Assembly (NCBI GenBank): GCA_019752635.1
Contig: JAIELX010000039.1
Span: forward strand, 1 to 44,858
Direction of reading: 5' to 3'
DNA length: 44,858 nucleotides
Source: Candidatus Obscuribacterales bacterium
GTDB lineage: Bacteria > Cyanobacteriota > Vampirovibrionia > Obscuribacterales > Obscuribacteraceae
Shown here: positions 22,979 to 32,084 of the stretch, one piece after another
Layout: the number at the start of each line of letters is the position of its first letter
Numbering within the stretch: the stretch's first letter is position 1
Made by a program: the position numbers and the translations under genes
The notes under the pieces: model-generated
What the model was told of the DNA's origin: nothing
What the model saw: the letters and a program-made list of their open reading frames with translations, nothing else
The model's database searches: none

Positions 22979-23557
22979 TCAAGCGGACACCGTCGTCGGC
23001 TTGACGTAGGGGGCAAACGGCAGGGGGAACTCGATCACGTCGACTAGACCAGCGTCCAGCGACTCCTGCGCATTGAGCCACCAATCACCGCCTTCGGAGG
23101 TGCGCTTCTCCATCTCAGCCACGGTCAGATTGGAGCGACTGGCGATCAGTCCGAAGGTCTGCTTCTGCAGGTCCTCGCAGCGCTTCACTTCGCGACGCAT
23201 CGCGGTAAGCGAACCGGTGACGCTCGAGGTGATCTCGTGAATGAGAATCCAGGAGTTCGACCCGATGATCCGCACGTCGGCTGCTTGCAGCAGCCAGCCC
23301 GCGCAAGAAGCCGCGCGTCCGTAGACGGCGATGGTCAAGCGGTGTCCCTTGCCGCGCAGCCGCATGAACTCCTCATACAAGTTAAACCCGTCGAGGATGA
23401 TGCCCCCGCCGGAGTTCAGGTCGACTCGCAGCGGGCGGTTCGGATTGGCGTCCGACCAGTTGACCAGATTGATCACGAAGTTCGCGACGTTCTTCTGCTC
23501 GATCGGCTCGGCGAAGACGAAGACGGCCTCGTTCGTGTTGCCGGTGTTGGTAGTCAT
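22979..23557 (-). CDS. ClpP-like serine protease (S14 family)
   Basis: ClpP/prohead-protease fold serine peptidase. Catalytic triad can be read as Ser84 in GRAASCAGWLL, His107 in ILIHEIT and Asp158 in GGDWWLNAQESLDAGLVD, the last being the ClpP 'aeeA-x-x-GLvD' region. The strand VDLNSGGGIILDGF matches the oxyanion loop with its glycines. 192 aa is normal. The substitution of the usual Met after the Ser (SM to SC) and HE instead of HQ, plus GDWWLNA, make it look closer to the phage head-maturation/ClpP-like branch than to housekeeping ClpP; this is inference. No clpX or phage structural gene is adjacent. Start ATG at 23557, with AAAGGA 9 nt upstream. Minus strand, opposite to the GC-rich block it borders. 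Confidence 0.83.
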   Translation of the reverse strand: MTTNTGNTNEAVFVFAEPIEQKNVANFVINLVNWSDANPNRPLRVDLNSGGGIILDGFNLYEEFMRLRGKGHRLTIAVYGRAASCAGWLLQAADVRIIGSNSWILIHEITSSVTGSLTAMRREVKRCEDLQKQTFGLIASRSNLTVAEMEKRTSEGGDWWLNAQESLDAGLVDVIEFPLPFAPYVKPTTVSA

Positions 23558-24119
23558 AGTTGGGATTCCTTTTTGACGGTTAGTGAGAGGCTGACGCCTG
23601 CTCTTCTGTTGTTTTCAAAAAAGCGCTCAGCTCTCAGTAGAGTCCGGAATCTCCGCCCAAGCAGCCGACCCGATGCCAACGCATAATCAACTTACCAGGC
23701 TGTCGGCCGGGTCAAGAAGATCGAAAAAGCGTTGAGCACAGGATGGGACAGCTTCTGCGAGTTGGGATTCTCAATGAGGAATGAGGTGGATAAAGACGAC
23801 CTATCGTGCCTCAACCGAAGGTCGGAAGTCCATATCCCCGAGAGCGGGAAGTCCGGGTCCCCCCCACCCCGCAAGGGATTAACGGGAATTATTCTTGGCA
23901 AAATTGCCGTATCTACGCTAGTTCCGGCAATGCCCCCGGCGCTTGAGCCCAAACTGTTTGCAGAGTTGCGAGCTCGCACCAAGTGTCATAACCGGTCTCC
24001 TCCTACAAGACCAACCAGAGCCGGTCATTGATCAAAATAAGCTTTTCCACCGAGATCCTCGGTCGAGATCAACGGTAAAATTCGGGCCGTTTACGGTTCG
24101 CTGACTGCGGAAAAGGCAA
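23558..24119. other. 560-bp gene-free stretch
   Basis: Divergent region between the ClpP-like (minus) and acyl-CoA synthetase (plus) genes, presumably holding both promoters. ATTCTTGGCAAAA occurs at 23888-23900 and also at 22858-22870, in the stretch on the other side of the ClpP-like gene. No gene with a ribosome site is seen. Confidence 0.5.
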
Positions 24120-26108
24120 ATGAACACAACACTGACTGATGTAATTTGGCGTCCTTCGGGCGAGTATCTGAACTGTCGTGTAACTGATTACATGAAGAGC
24201 CAGGGAATCACAGACTGGAAAGAACTAGTCAAACGGTCCACACAAGACACCGATTGGTTTTGGAACACAGCGCTTGAATACAGCGGCATCCGGTGGACTA
24301 AACCGTTTTCAAAATTGATGGACGATTCAAAGGGCTTCGCGTGGACCAAGTGGTTCATCGATGGCGAGATGAACATCATCGACAACTGCCTCGACTATCA
24401 TTTGGACAAGGAACCGGCGCTGGCTAACCGCCCTAAAGTTGGAGCTGATCATCGCGCCATTATCTGGGAATCGGAAGACGGCGAACAACAAATTTGGACC
24501 TACGGCAAACTGAACGAAATGACCTGCAAAGTCGCCTCGGCACTGACTAAGTTAGGAGTCAAAGCAGGAGATTCAGTGGGCATTTATATGCCGATGGTTC
24601 CGGAAGTAGTTGCAATACTTTTCGGCTGCTTGAAGATAGGCGCGGTTGCCGTTCCCGTATTCTCCGGTTTCGGTGGACTAGCGCTGCAGACCAGAATGGC
24701 CGATGCGGAAGCGAAGGTATTATTCACCGCCGACGGTGGCAAACGCCGAAACAAAATGTTGCCGGTCAAGCCTGATGCAGACGAAGCAGTCGAAGGACTG
24801 CCGGACCTGCGCCACGTAATCGTGCTAGATCGCTATGGCATGGCGACCAACTGGAAGGAAGGACGCGATCTGCGCTGGTCCGAAGTAATCGACAAAGCCT
24901 CGGCCGAAGCACCTACCGTTTCATTGCCGGCCGAACATCCTTCAATGTATCTCTACACCTCAGGAACAACGGGCAAGCCCAAAGGAACGGTGCATACGCA
25001 TGCGGGAGCGATGGCTTCAATCGCTCGCGAACTGGGCTTTGCATTTGACGTAAAGAAGGACGACGTTTTCTTCTGGTTCACCGACATCGGTTGGATGATG
25101 GGCCCCTGGGAAATGATTGGCGTAACGTATTGGGGCGGCACCATGGTTATAGCCGAGGGCGCACCTAACTTCCCCAATCCCGATCGTGTTTGGCAGATGG
25201 TAGAACGTCACCAGGTTAACACGCTGGGAATCAGCCCAACCGCCATCCGAGTGCTGCGCTCAACCGGCGACGAATGGGTCGACAAATACGACATGAAGAG
25301 CTTGCGGCTTCTTGGATCTACAGGCGAGCCCTGGGATCTGGACAGCTATATGTGGTTCTTCAATAAAGTCGGAAAGACAAAATGTCCGATCATCAACATT
25401 TCAGGCGGAACCGAGTTGATCGGATGCCTGATCCAACCGTTGCCGATCATGCCAATCAAACCATGCACCCTCGGTGGTCCGGGATTGGGAATGGACGTGG
25501 ATGTTGTTGACGAAGAAGGAAACTCAATTCGCAACGGCATCGGACACCTTATTTGTCGTAAACCGTCTCCTTCGATGACAAAAGGCTTCTTGAAAGATCC
25601 CGATCGCTACATTGACACCTACTTCAGCAAGTATCCCAACATCTGGTACCACGGCGACTGGGCCAAGGTCGATGAAGATGGATTCTGGTTCTTGTTTGGT
25701 CGTTCCGACGACACTATCAAGATTGCCGGAAAGCGTCTGGGCCCCGGCGAAGTAGAATCAGTACTAGTCGAGCACCCCAAAGTCTCGGAAGCGGCAGCAA
25801 TAGGCGTTCCTCACGCAGTCAAAGGCGAAGGGCTGGTTTGCTTCGTAGTCACCATGCCCGGTATCACGCCGGACAAGACGATGGAAACCGAACTACGCGA
25901 CTTGATCGGACACAAGCTCGGACACCCGATGAAACCGGAAGCGGTTCACTTTACCGCGGCGCTGCCGAAGACTCGTTCCGGAAAAATTGTTCGGAGCACT
26001 ATTCGGCGCAAATACCTCGGCGAAGACCCGGGCGACCTGTCATCGGTAGAGAACAAAGAAGCGCTGGAACTGATCCCCTCTTCTAGCGCGGCCGGAAGAC
26101 AGGGCTAA
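24120..26108 (+). CDS. acyl-CoA synthetase of the acetyl-CoA synthetase family
   Basis: AMP-forming ligase that activates a carboxylic acid to its CoA thioester. Motifs: ATP/AMP-binding loop YTSGTTGKPKG (280-289), TDIGWMMGPW, STGEPW, hinge DWAKVDEDG, and catalytic Lys622 in TRSGKIVRS. 662 aa is the length of acetyl-CoA synthetase. The acyl-pocket motif reads SGGTE (428-432) where acetate-specific enzymes have WQTE; that Trp limits the pocket to acetate/propionate, and Gly there is found in enzymes that take longer acids. So a branched or medium-chain acid is more likely than acetate (inference). The start codon at 24120 lacks a strong ribosome site (GGAAAAGGC upstream). A good terminator follows. 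It could feed the thiolase/FadJ pair at 41-44.6 kb. Confidence 0.88.
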   Translation: MNTTLTDVIWRPSGEYLNCRVTDYMKSQGITDWKELVKRSTQDTDWFWNTALEYSGIRWTKPFSKLMDDSKGFAWTKWFIDGEMNIIDNCLDYHLDKEPALANRPKVGADHRAIIWESEDGEQQIWTYGKLNEMTCKVASALTKLGVKAGDSVGIYMPMVPEVVAILFGCLKIGAVAVPVFSGFGGLALQTRMADAEAKVLFTADGGKRRNKMLPVKPDADEAVEGLPDLRHVIVLDRYGMATNWKEGRDLRWSEVIDKASAEAPTVSLPAEHPSMYLYTSGTTGKPKGTVHTHAGAMASIARELGFAFDVKKDDVFFWFTDIGWMMGPWEMIGVTYWGGTMVIAEGAPNFPNPDRVWQMVERHQVNTLGISPTAIRVLRSTGDEWVDKYDMKSLRLLGSTGEPWDLDSYMWFFNKVGKTKCPIINISGGTELIGCLIQPLPIMPIKPCTLGGPGLGMDVDVVDEEGNSIRNGIGHLICRKPSPSMTKGFLKDPDRYIDTYFSKYPNIWYHGDWAKVDEDGFWFLFGRSDDTIKIAGKRLGPGEVESVLVEHPKVSEAAAIGVPHAVKGEGLVCFVVTMPGITPDKTMETELRDLIGHKLGHPMKPEAVHFTAALPKTRSGKIVRSTIRRKYLGEDPGDLSSVENKEALELIPSSSAAGRQG

Positions 26109-26143
26109 AACCTCCCGATTCGGACCCCTCGACACAAAGCAAG

Positions 26144-26178
26144 AAAGCAGGAAGCCGGCAAACTTCCTGCTTTTATTT
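26144..26178 (+). terminator. intrinsic terminator of the acyl-CoA synthetase gene
   Basis: Arms AAAGCAGGAAG (26144-26154) and CTTCCTGCTTT (26163-26173), followed by TATTTTG. 35 nt past the stop. Confidence 0.85.
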
Positions 26179-26232
26179 TGCGAGCCGGCCAAAACGGGCA
26201 TAATGTTCTGAGTCGCCCTGCTTGATGATTGC

Positions 26233-28179
26233 ATGTCCGATCTCACTTCTGAAACTCACGACATAACGTCGGCAGCACAGCCGGGACAAAGTTTTGCCGA
26301 ACATTTCGTGATCAAGGGTCTGCTCGGACAAGGAGGCATGGCATCGGTCTATCGGGCTCACGATCGCTTACTGGAACGCGATACGGCACTGAAATTGCTG
26401 ACCCCGGCGCTGTCAGCCGATCCTTCATCGCGCGAGCGGTTTCGACTCGAAGCTCAAACCACGACACGGCTCAACCATCCCAACATTGCCAGACTTTACA
26501 GTTACGGTGAGGAAAATGGACAGCTGTATATGGCCATGGAACTAATTGAAGGAAGATCACTGGCCGATCTGCTGCGTGAAAGCAAACGACTCGACAAAGA
26601 AACGTTTCGGACAATCTTCACAGGTGTGCTGGAAGCACTTTCATACGCCCACAAAGAAGGTGTCGTCCACCGCGATCTAAAGCCCAGCAACATCATGCTC
26701 ACCATTAACGACGACGGCAAGACGCAACCTAAAATTGTCGACTTTGGACTTGCAAAAATATTGAGTGCGACAGAGCAGACCCGCACTGTGACCGCGAAAG
26801 GAGCACCGGTCGGAAGCCCTCTCTACATGAGCCCGGAGCAGTGCAAAGGCATAGAAATAGATGCGCGTTCCGATGTTTATTCCATTGCCTGTGTCATGTA
26901 TGAGTGCCTTGCAGGCAAGACACCGTTCTCCGGTGAAAGCCCCTATGAAACCATGTACGAACACCTTACTCGCAGCGTCCCGCAGTTTGACGAACTAAGC
27001 GGGCCAATCCCGGTTCCGCGCGCTGTCGCTCTGGTAATCATAAAGGCACTTAGCAAAGAGCGAGAACATCGTCAGCAAAGTGTCGACCAATTGCGCGACG
27101 AAATGGAAGCTGCCTTTAACGACAAGAGCGTCTACCCCCGCAAATCTGGTGGCAAACCGGTCGCATTGATTGCCTGCGTAGCGGTTTTCATTGCAATAGC
27201 CGGTTGCACGGCCCTGATGTTGCCACTGCGCAACAACAACAACATCATCATCACGCCCAGCGGCAGCAACGACAAAGCTACCCGTCCGATTGCAACAGGC
27301 GCCAGGAGTTGCTACAACACGGCCTGTGAAATCGTGCGTCGGAGCAAATCGTTACCCTCGGACGCACCGGACTCTCTAACAAAGCAGAAGGCGGCCAGAA
27401 TGCAGGCAATCGAGTATCTGCTCAAAGGAAGTGACGCATGCGAAAAGGCGGGCAACAAAGACGTGCAGCTTCTTTTCGACATCGAAATACAGCTAGGCTA
27501 CCTCGAGCAGGAAAACTGCAACTGGGACAGATCAATTCAGCACCTGAACAAAGCGCTGAATCTCTTCCCGTCCCGGGAGTTTCCCGGTTACTGGAATCAA
27601 CTGCAGGCCTCAACCGCGATTGCCGTATCCTACAAAGCAATGAAGCAGTATCCGCGAGGCTTCGAAGTCCTGACCAGCGCGATACAAGCCTACGAGTTCA
27701 AAGAGGGACAGGTGGAGCAACTGAGTGACGCCTACTCCACTTTGGCCGAGTTTTACCTTAGCGTGAACAACCAAACGAAGGCACTTGAAACATACCGCAA
27801 ATCTCTAAACATCGCATTGAAAGCGCAACCAGGCTGGAACTCTTACTCAGCCATTCATTCAGCGGCAGAAGTTGCACGGTGGGAATTCAAGTTGGTGACC
27901 GCGGATGCAGCGCGCAAAACATTAAAGCGAGCCGAATCCGAAACAGACAAGTTCGAGACAGCCGACGACCTACCCAGTCGATACGCACTGCTGGCGGAGT
28001 CATCCCTGTCATGCGGTTTTAGACAAAACGCACTGCGGCTCTACACAAAGGCAGACGCTTTGGTCGACAAAACAGTCGAGCCCCCCCTACTAAGAGCAGG
28101 TGCCCATAAGGCTTTCCGAAGAGAGATCAACAAAATACTAAAGCTGATGGCCCGCCCAAACGCGTACCAGTCCTCCTAG
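26233..28179 (+). CDS. membrane Ser/Thr protein kinase with TPR sensor
   Basis: Hanks-type kinase: glycine loop GQGGMASVY (32-40), catalytic Lys54 in ALK, HRDLKPSN (Asp148), DFG (Asp170) and SPEQ in the activation segment. A basic linker leads to one transmembrane helix (about 308-328), followed by a poly-Asn stretch and about 300 residues of helical repeats with TPR-like spacing (e.g. LNKALNLFP, LETYRKSLNIALKA). So kinase inside, TPR domain outside the membrane. 648 aa. The ATG at 26233 has no clear ribosome site, but the N-terminus (about 25 polar residues before the kinase domain) is normal. Its stop codon shares the palindrome CTAG with that of the convergent peptidase gene. Such kinase-TPR fusions are common in Obscuribacter-like genomes as I recall. 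Confidence 0.9.
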   Translation: MSDLTSETHDITSAAQPGQSFAEHFVIKGLLGQGGMASVYRAHDRLLERDTALKLLTPALSADPSSRERFRLEAQTTTRLNHPNIARLYSYGEENGQLYMAMELIEGRSLADLLRESKRLDKETFRTIFTGVLEALSYAHKEGVVHRDLKPSNIMLTINDDGKTQPKIVDFGLAKILSATEQTRTVTAKGAPVGSPLYMSPEQCKGIEIDARSDVYSIACVMYECLAGKTPFSGESPYETMYEHLTRSVPQFDELSGPIPVPRAVALVIIKALSKEREHRQQSVDQLRDEMEAAFNDKSVYPRKSGGKPVALIACVAVFIAIAGCTALMLPLRNNNNIIITPSGSNDKATRPIATGARSCYNTACEIVRRSKSLPSDAPDSLTKQKAARMQAIEYLLKGSDACEKAGNKDVQLLFDIEIQLGYLEQENCNWDRSIQHLNKALNLFPSREFPGYWNQLQASTAIAVSYKAMKQYPRGFEVLTSAIQAYEFKEGQVEQLSDAYSTLAEFYLSVNNQTKALETYRKSLNIALKAQPGWNSYSAIHSAAEVARWEFKLVTADAARKTLKRAESETDKFETADDLPSRYALLAESSLSCGFRQNALRLYTKADALVDKTVEPPLLRAGAHKAFRREINKILKLMARPNAYQSS

Positions 28180-29255
28180 TTGCGCGCCAGCGTGCGTAAA
28201 TACTCATCGACCGGAAAAGCATGCACCGTGTTTCCATCTCGCCCCGTCACGGTTTCGTTGCAGAACAGTGAGTTCAGCACCGCTTCTTCCGTCGCTTCAA
28301 TAACCGCCTCGAAAAACGGCGTAATATAGTCGTTATGAAGTTCCGGCAGCGATGTCTCCGGCTCGCCCGCTCGGCGAGGAACCAGGCGCCCGGTAGAGAA
28401 CCCCAAGACAAAATCGCCACTTGAATCGCCGGCACAAGAACCCGTCAGCGCTAATCCCATCGGCGCACGCTTACAAAGACGCTTCAGCTGAAGATGATTC
28501 AATGGTGCGTCGGTAGCAACAAGCATAACAATGGACCCCTCCCCGGTAAGCACAGACTGCGCACTTTGCATTCGCCTTGCGGCATGAACACCATTGATCA
28601 TTAGTTGATCAATGCGTCCGTGATTCGAGTTAACTAAACAGCCGACGACATAACTGCGATTTGACACTGACACCACACGCGATGCGGTCCCAATCCCACC
28701 CTTGTATCCGTAACAGGACATACCACGCCCGGCTCCCACGGCCCCCTCGGCGACATCGCGACCGGCGCCTTTAATCGCTTCCAGCACGTGATTGTCTTTC
28801 ACATGAAAACCGTTGATATCATTCAAGTAACTATCGTCACACTCACCGATTACCGGCAGGTAAGCTTCTTCAATGCCAATTTCAGGATGAAAATCAGCCA
28901 TCCAACGGATCAGAGCAGAGCCAACATCGCCAACCGAATGAGAGTTGGTCAGTGCTATCGGTCCTTCCAATGCGCCGCTTTCATTGATCCAATCACCGCC
29001 GGTAACAACGCCGCAACCATTGAGCGCGTAAAATGCTGCGGACGGTTTTTCGTTCCAGAGATCTCCCTCGTGAGGCATCACCACGGTTACCCCGGTACGA
29101 GCCGGTCCACTGCCTCGAACTAGAGCCCCCTGCCCAAAGTCAACAGTGCAATGACCTACCCGAACACCGGGTACGTCTGCAATGCTGTTCAGCAACCCCG
29201 GATTGAGCCTGCCGGTAGTAATTCCAACGTCGCGAACGCGTCGGACTTTAGACAT
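28176..29255 (-). CDS. P1-family peptidase (DmpA/BapA-like)
   Basis: Self-processing N-terminal nucleophile peptidase related to L-aminopeptidase D-Ala-esterase DmpA and beta-peptidyl aminopeptidase BapA. Family motifs: NSIADVPGVRVGHCTV at the start, GVTVV, NEKPSAAFYALNGCG, TNSHSVG, and the processing site CAGDSSGDFVLGFSTG, where the second Ser (Ser279) is the expected new N-terminus. The residue before it is Ser; in DmpA it is Gly and in BapA Asn. 359 aa, typical. Start ATG at 29255 with AGGA 8 nt upstream. The upstream gene's TGA overlaps this ATG (TGATG), so the two are translationally coupled. No signal peptide is evident. Substrate: N-terminal residues of small peptides or amides; not predictable. 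Confidence 0.88.
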   Translation of the reverse strand: MSKVRRVRDVGITTGRLNPGLLNSIADVPGVRVGHCTVDFGQGALVRGSGPARTGVTVVMPHEGDLWNEKPSAAFYALNGCGVVTGGDWINESGALEGPIALTNSHSVGDVGSALIRWMADFHPEIGIEEAYLPVIGECDDSYLNDINGFHVKDNHVLEAIKGAGRDVAEGAVGAGRGMSCYGYKGGIGTASRVVSVSNRSYVVGCLVNSNHGRIDQLMINGVHAARRMQSAQSVLTGEGSIVMLVATDAPLNHLQLKRLCKRAPMGLALTGSCAGDSSGDFVLGFSTGRLVPRRAGEPETSLPELHNDYITPFFEAVIEATEEAVLNSLFCNETVTGRDGNTVHAFPVDEYLRTLARN

Positions 29256-30931
29256 CAGGGTTTTCCTTTCGGTCTCGTGAACCATGTGGACAATCGGTCT
29301 ACCAACGAGTCTTTCTTCGGAGCCTCTTCAGGTTGATCGGCAGTAGCGGCCTGCACTTTAGGAGCGATGCACCGCGAAACAAACTGCAAAAACTCATAGT
29401 GTCGATTGTGATCGCGATCAATTAGCGTATCAATAATGTCTTCCGGAGAACATACGTTTCTTTCGATCAATATCCGTCCGAGTGGCTTCTCCTCACGCAT
29501 ATGCTCGAGCAAAGGCGCAGAAAGCGCCTCTTCGGATACTATTCCTTGCTTAACCAGTACCTCACCAAGCCGATCGCCTGGCGGCCTCTCGCGATTGCGC
29601 CAACGACTTTGAATGCTCAGCGCAAGCATAATATCATCGGCGGTGCAGGCACCCATCGCCACAAGAATGGCGCCAAACGGTTGCCGCCCGATCGATTGCA
29701 GCTTCACAGCCTCTTCAATTTTAGCGGGAGGCACTTTACCGCAATGAATCAATATAGATCCTAACTTCTCCACACCGGAGCGGTGCGTGTCGCGAACTTC
29801 CTTTTGGAACTGCAACACATTATCAATATCCTTGCCCGAGCACAGCCCCATCGACACCAGCAGTTCGCCAAGCACCTGCCGTCCACGCTGCTGTATTCGC
29901 AAGGCTTCTTCAAGGTGAATCTTACTTATAGTATCTGTCTTTACAAGATAATTTCCCAGACTGATATCGTCCACTTCAGCCTGAAATCCGCCCGACATGC
30001 GGGTAAAACCTTCAACATCGCGCTGAGTGCAAGCACCCATCGAAACAAGAATTCGGCCAATTGATTGCCTGGCAATTTGTTGGTGACGCAAGGCCTCCTC
30101 GAGATCCTCCGCCGAGATAACACCTTGTCCGACCAGCAGCTTGCCGATTAAAGCAACTTCGGCGCCTTGCGGCCTTTTGATTTCATTTTGAATCTGCAAA
30201 CAACGTTCAATATCATCAGGTTTGCAGGCACCCATCGCGGTGAGAATTTGCCCCAGAGCCTGACTGCCATCGCGTTTAATTTTCAGCGAATACTCCAATT
30301 GAGTGCGGTTAATCAAACCCATTACATGGAGAATCTCACCGATAAGTTCCCACTCGCGGCGCTCAATGAGCGCTCGCAGCGACGGCGGGTCCAACCGCGA
30401 GGGAGGGCGGGTATCCAAACAGTATGCCAGCAGCGTCTCCCACTGGCAGATACCACTGTAAATCAATGCCGAACCAATCGTGCGATAACGAGTGCGCAAC
30501 TCCCACACCCTGGGCAAACCGGCTCGCGAAATCATTCCGGATTCCAAAGCACGCAGCAAAATGTAGCGCTCGCTGGCCGTCAGCTTGTGAGCAATTTGCA
30601 TATTGGCGAACGGATCATCCATCAACAACGAAACCGGCACCGGCCGAGGCTCCACTTCTCGAGGCACGACCATGGGCACAGAGATGAAGCGCGCATCCGG
30701 GCCATACTGCTTGCGTACCACGAGCGAGTCAAGCGGAACGCAAGGAAACCGCTCATACATCGGGAACGTAACGCGAGGACTAATGGGTGACAGAGCGCCA
30801 TCAGGCAACTCTATAAAGTATCCAGCCGGGTTGACCAGATAGCGGTCCGACGTGTTCGTTTTAAATGAAAGCCAGGCGTCGTTCAAGCGACACCAAATTC
30901 TCAGCAAACAAAGCGGCAATAGATCCGTCAT
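29255..30931 (-). CDS. array of MshEN/type II secretion E N-terminal-like motifs
   Basis: 558 aa. From about residue 151 to 510 there are about eleven units of the pattern (L/I)G-x-x-L-(V/I)-x-x-G-x-(C/I)-x-x-x-(D/L)(I/L)-x-x-x-L-x-(I)Q, e.g. LGQILTAMGACKPDDIE (226), IGKLLVGQGVISAEDLEEA (262), LGELLVSMGLCSGKDID (354), LGEVLVKQGIVSEEAL (455). Spacing alternates near 29 and 35, so pairs form domains of about 64. This is the motif of the N-terminal domain of type II secretion/pilus ATPases (MshEN), which in some proteins binds cyclic di-GMP. There is no ATPase domain. The first 110 residues are unlike the rest. Reads into the P1 peptidase through TGATG. A c-di-GMP receptor or scaffold is an inference. 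Confidence 0.75.
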   Translation of the reverse strand: MTDLLPLCLLRIWCRLNDAWLSFKTNTSDRYLVNPAGYFIELPDGALSPISPRVTFPMYERFPCVPLDSLVVRKQYGPDARFISVPMVVPREVEPRPVPVSLLMDDPFANMQIAHKLTASERYILLRALESGMISRAGLPRVWELRTRYRTIGSALIYSGICQWETLLAYCLDTRPPSRLDPPSLRALIERREWELIGEILHVMGLINRTQLEYSLKIKRDGSQALGQILTAMGACKPDDIERCLQIQNEIKRPQGAEVALIGKLLVGQGVISAEDLEEALRHQQIARQSIGRILVSMGACTQRDVEGFTRMSGGFQAEVDDISLGNYLVKTDTISKIHLEEALRIQQRGRQVLGELLVSMGLCSGKDIDNVLQFQKEVRDTHRSGVEKLGSILIHCGKVPPAKIEEAVKLQSIGRQPFGAILVAMGACTADDIMLALSIQSRWRNRERPPGDRLGEVLVKQGIVSEEALSAPLLEHMREEKPLGRILIERNVCSPEDIIDTLIDRDHNRHYEFLQFVSRCIAPKVQAATADQPEEAPKKDSLVDRLSTWFTRPKGKP

Positions 30932-31038
30932 CGACAGAATTATAATCGTTTGGCGCCACGGACAGCTGCCTAGAATTTACCCGAACTAGGCGTCTTTCTC
31001 GCGCCGCGTCCGATAATTCACCTACAAGCGCTCAGCCC

Positions 31039-31980
31039 TTACTGATGCTTCAGCAGAAGTCTAACGGTCTGCACCTTCAAATCCGGATCATCGGATGGAT
31101 CAGCAAGAATCTTGCGGACCAGATCGACGCGATCGGCAGGAACATCGGCGGCGGTTTGGTTTTCTTGAATCAGCCCGATTGCTCTGGCGAACTTGCTGGT
31201 TTCCTGGTCATTCAAAGCCCTGCCTATGTCGCCGTCAAAGTTCTTGTTGATGTGGTCGACAAGCGCGCCGGCAAACGGCGACTTGCCAGTGCTAGCGGTA
31301 GCGGGCAGTGCCGCTGCAACTGCTTGCGGCTTCGATTTGCGTTCCTTGATCTTTTTCGTCTTCTCCTTGCCCTTGCCTTTCTCCGGCGAACTGAGCGACT
31401 GCGCGGCATCGGGTGCCACCGGCGGAAATTCACTTGCTACGGACTGCGGCACGCCACCTGCGCCCACAGGTCCGGGAGTGGCAGGAGGAGTCAGTATCGG
31501 CGCAGCGGCCATGTCGAATCCATCGCCTTGAGGCACGGGCATAAAAGCGGGGTCCATGTCAGGCTGGTTGAACGGCAAAGCGGGAGCAGGGGCTGCGTTT
31601 GCAGCCGGAACCGGTTGATTACCTTGCGGGAGCCACTTAGCCGGCGCTATTTGATCAACAACGCCGTTGCTCATCATGAAGCCGTTGCCAACCGGTTGAG
31701 CGTTTTGCGCGAAACTCTTGGCGGCGGATTTAGCCCGAGCAGTGTTGAATCCCTGCCCAACGGCATAGGCGCCATTCCAGACCAGAGAATTGACCAGGTA
31801 ACCCGGAGCGCCATAACCGCCTCTATACAATCCGCTTCCATAGAGCACTGAACGAGCCAGGTAACCGAAATTGCTTCCTGTCGCAGGGTTATAGCCCCAG
31901 CCGAATGCTTCCGCGCCGGAAACGCAAACACTTGAAGCCAGAATCAACGCCGCAGCCAATGCGGAAATAGGTTTGAGCAT
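31039..31980 (-). CDS. exported Pro/Ala-rich protein, 313 aa
   Basis: Signal peptide: MLKPISALAAALILASSVCVSGAEA, cleavage near residue 25. The mature N-terminus is Gly/Tyr-rich (FGWGYNPATGSNFGYLARSVLYGSGLYRGGYG) and its middle is a Pro/Ala-rich linker (about 130-195) with a Lys-rich patch (KGKGKEKTKKIKERKSK). The C-terminal ~80 residues form a helical domain: DHINKNFDGDIGRALNDQE then VRLLLKHQ. No family recognised. Start ATG at 31980; no strong ribosome site. Likely envelope or surface protein. Alone in its unit. Confidence 0.65.
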   Translation of the reverse strand: MLKPISALAAALILASSVCVSGAEAFGWGYNPATGSNFGYLARSVLYGSGLYRGGYGAPGYLVNSLVWNGAYAVGQGFNTARAKSAAKSFAQNAQPVGNGFMMSNGVVDQIAPAKWLPQGNQPVPAANAAPAPALPFNQPDMDPAFMPVPQGDGFDMAAAPILTPPATPGPVGAGGVPQSVASEFPPVAPDAAQSLSSPEKGKGKEKTKKIKERKSKPQAVAAALPATASTGKSPFAGALVDHINKNFDGDIGRALNDQETSKFARAIGLIQENQTAADVPADRVDLVRKILADPSDDPDLKVQTVRLLLKHQ

Positions 31981-32084
31981 TCTTCAGCAAATCCGAGTAG
32001 ATTACGCCAATTTCATACCAGAAAAAGGCAAGGGATGCACGTTTCTTGGAAAAGGTTTAAGTTGCCAACAGGCGGAAAGCCCCA

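Noticed and set aside
19626..23557. A prophage around the ClpP-like and small membrane-protein genes
   Set aside because: No integrase, terminase, portal, capsid or tail gene, and the block contains metabolic enzymes with chromosomal layout.
22858..23900. ATTCTTGGCAAAA repeats as sigma-54 promoters
   Set aside because: The GG to GC spacing is not the required 10 bases in either copy, so the match to the -24/-12 pattern fails.
23692..23982. Minus-strand open frame of 96 codons upstream of the acyl-CoA synthetase
   Set aside because: Low-complexity Ser/Arg/Pro-rich translation, no ribosome site, and it overlaps an equally long frame on the other strand.
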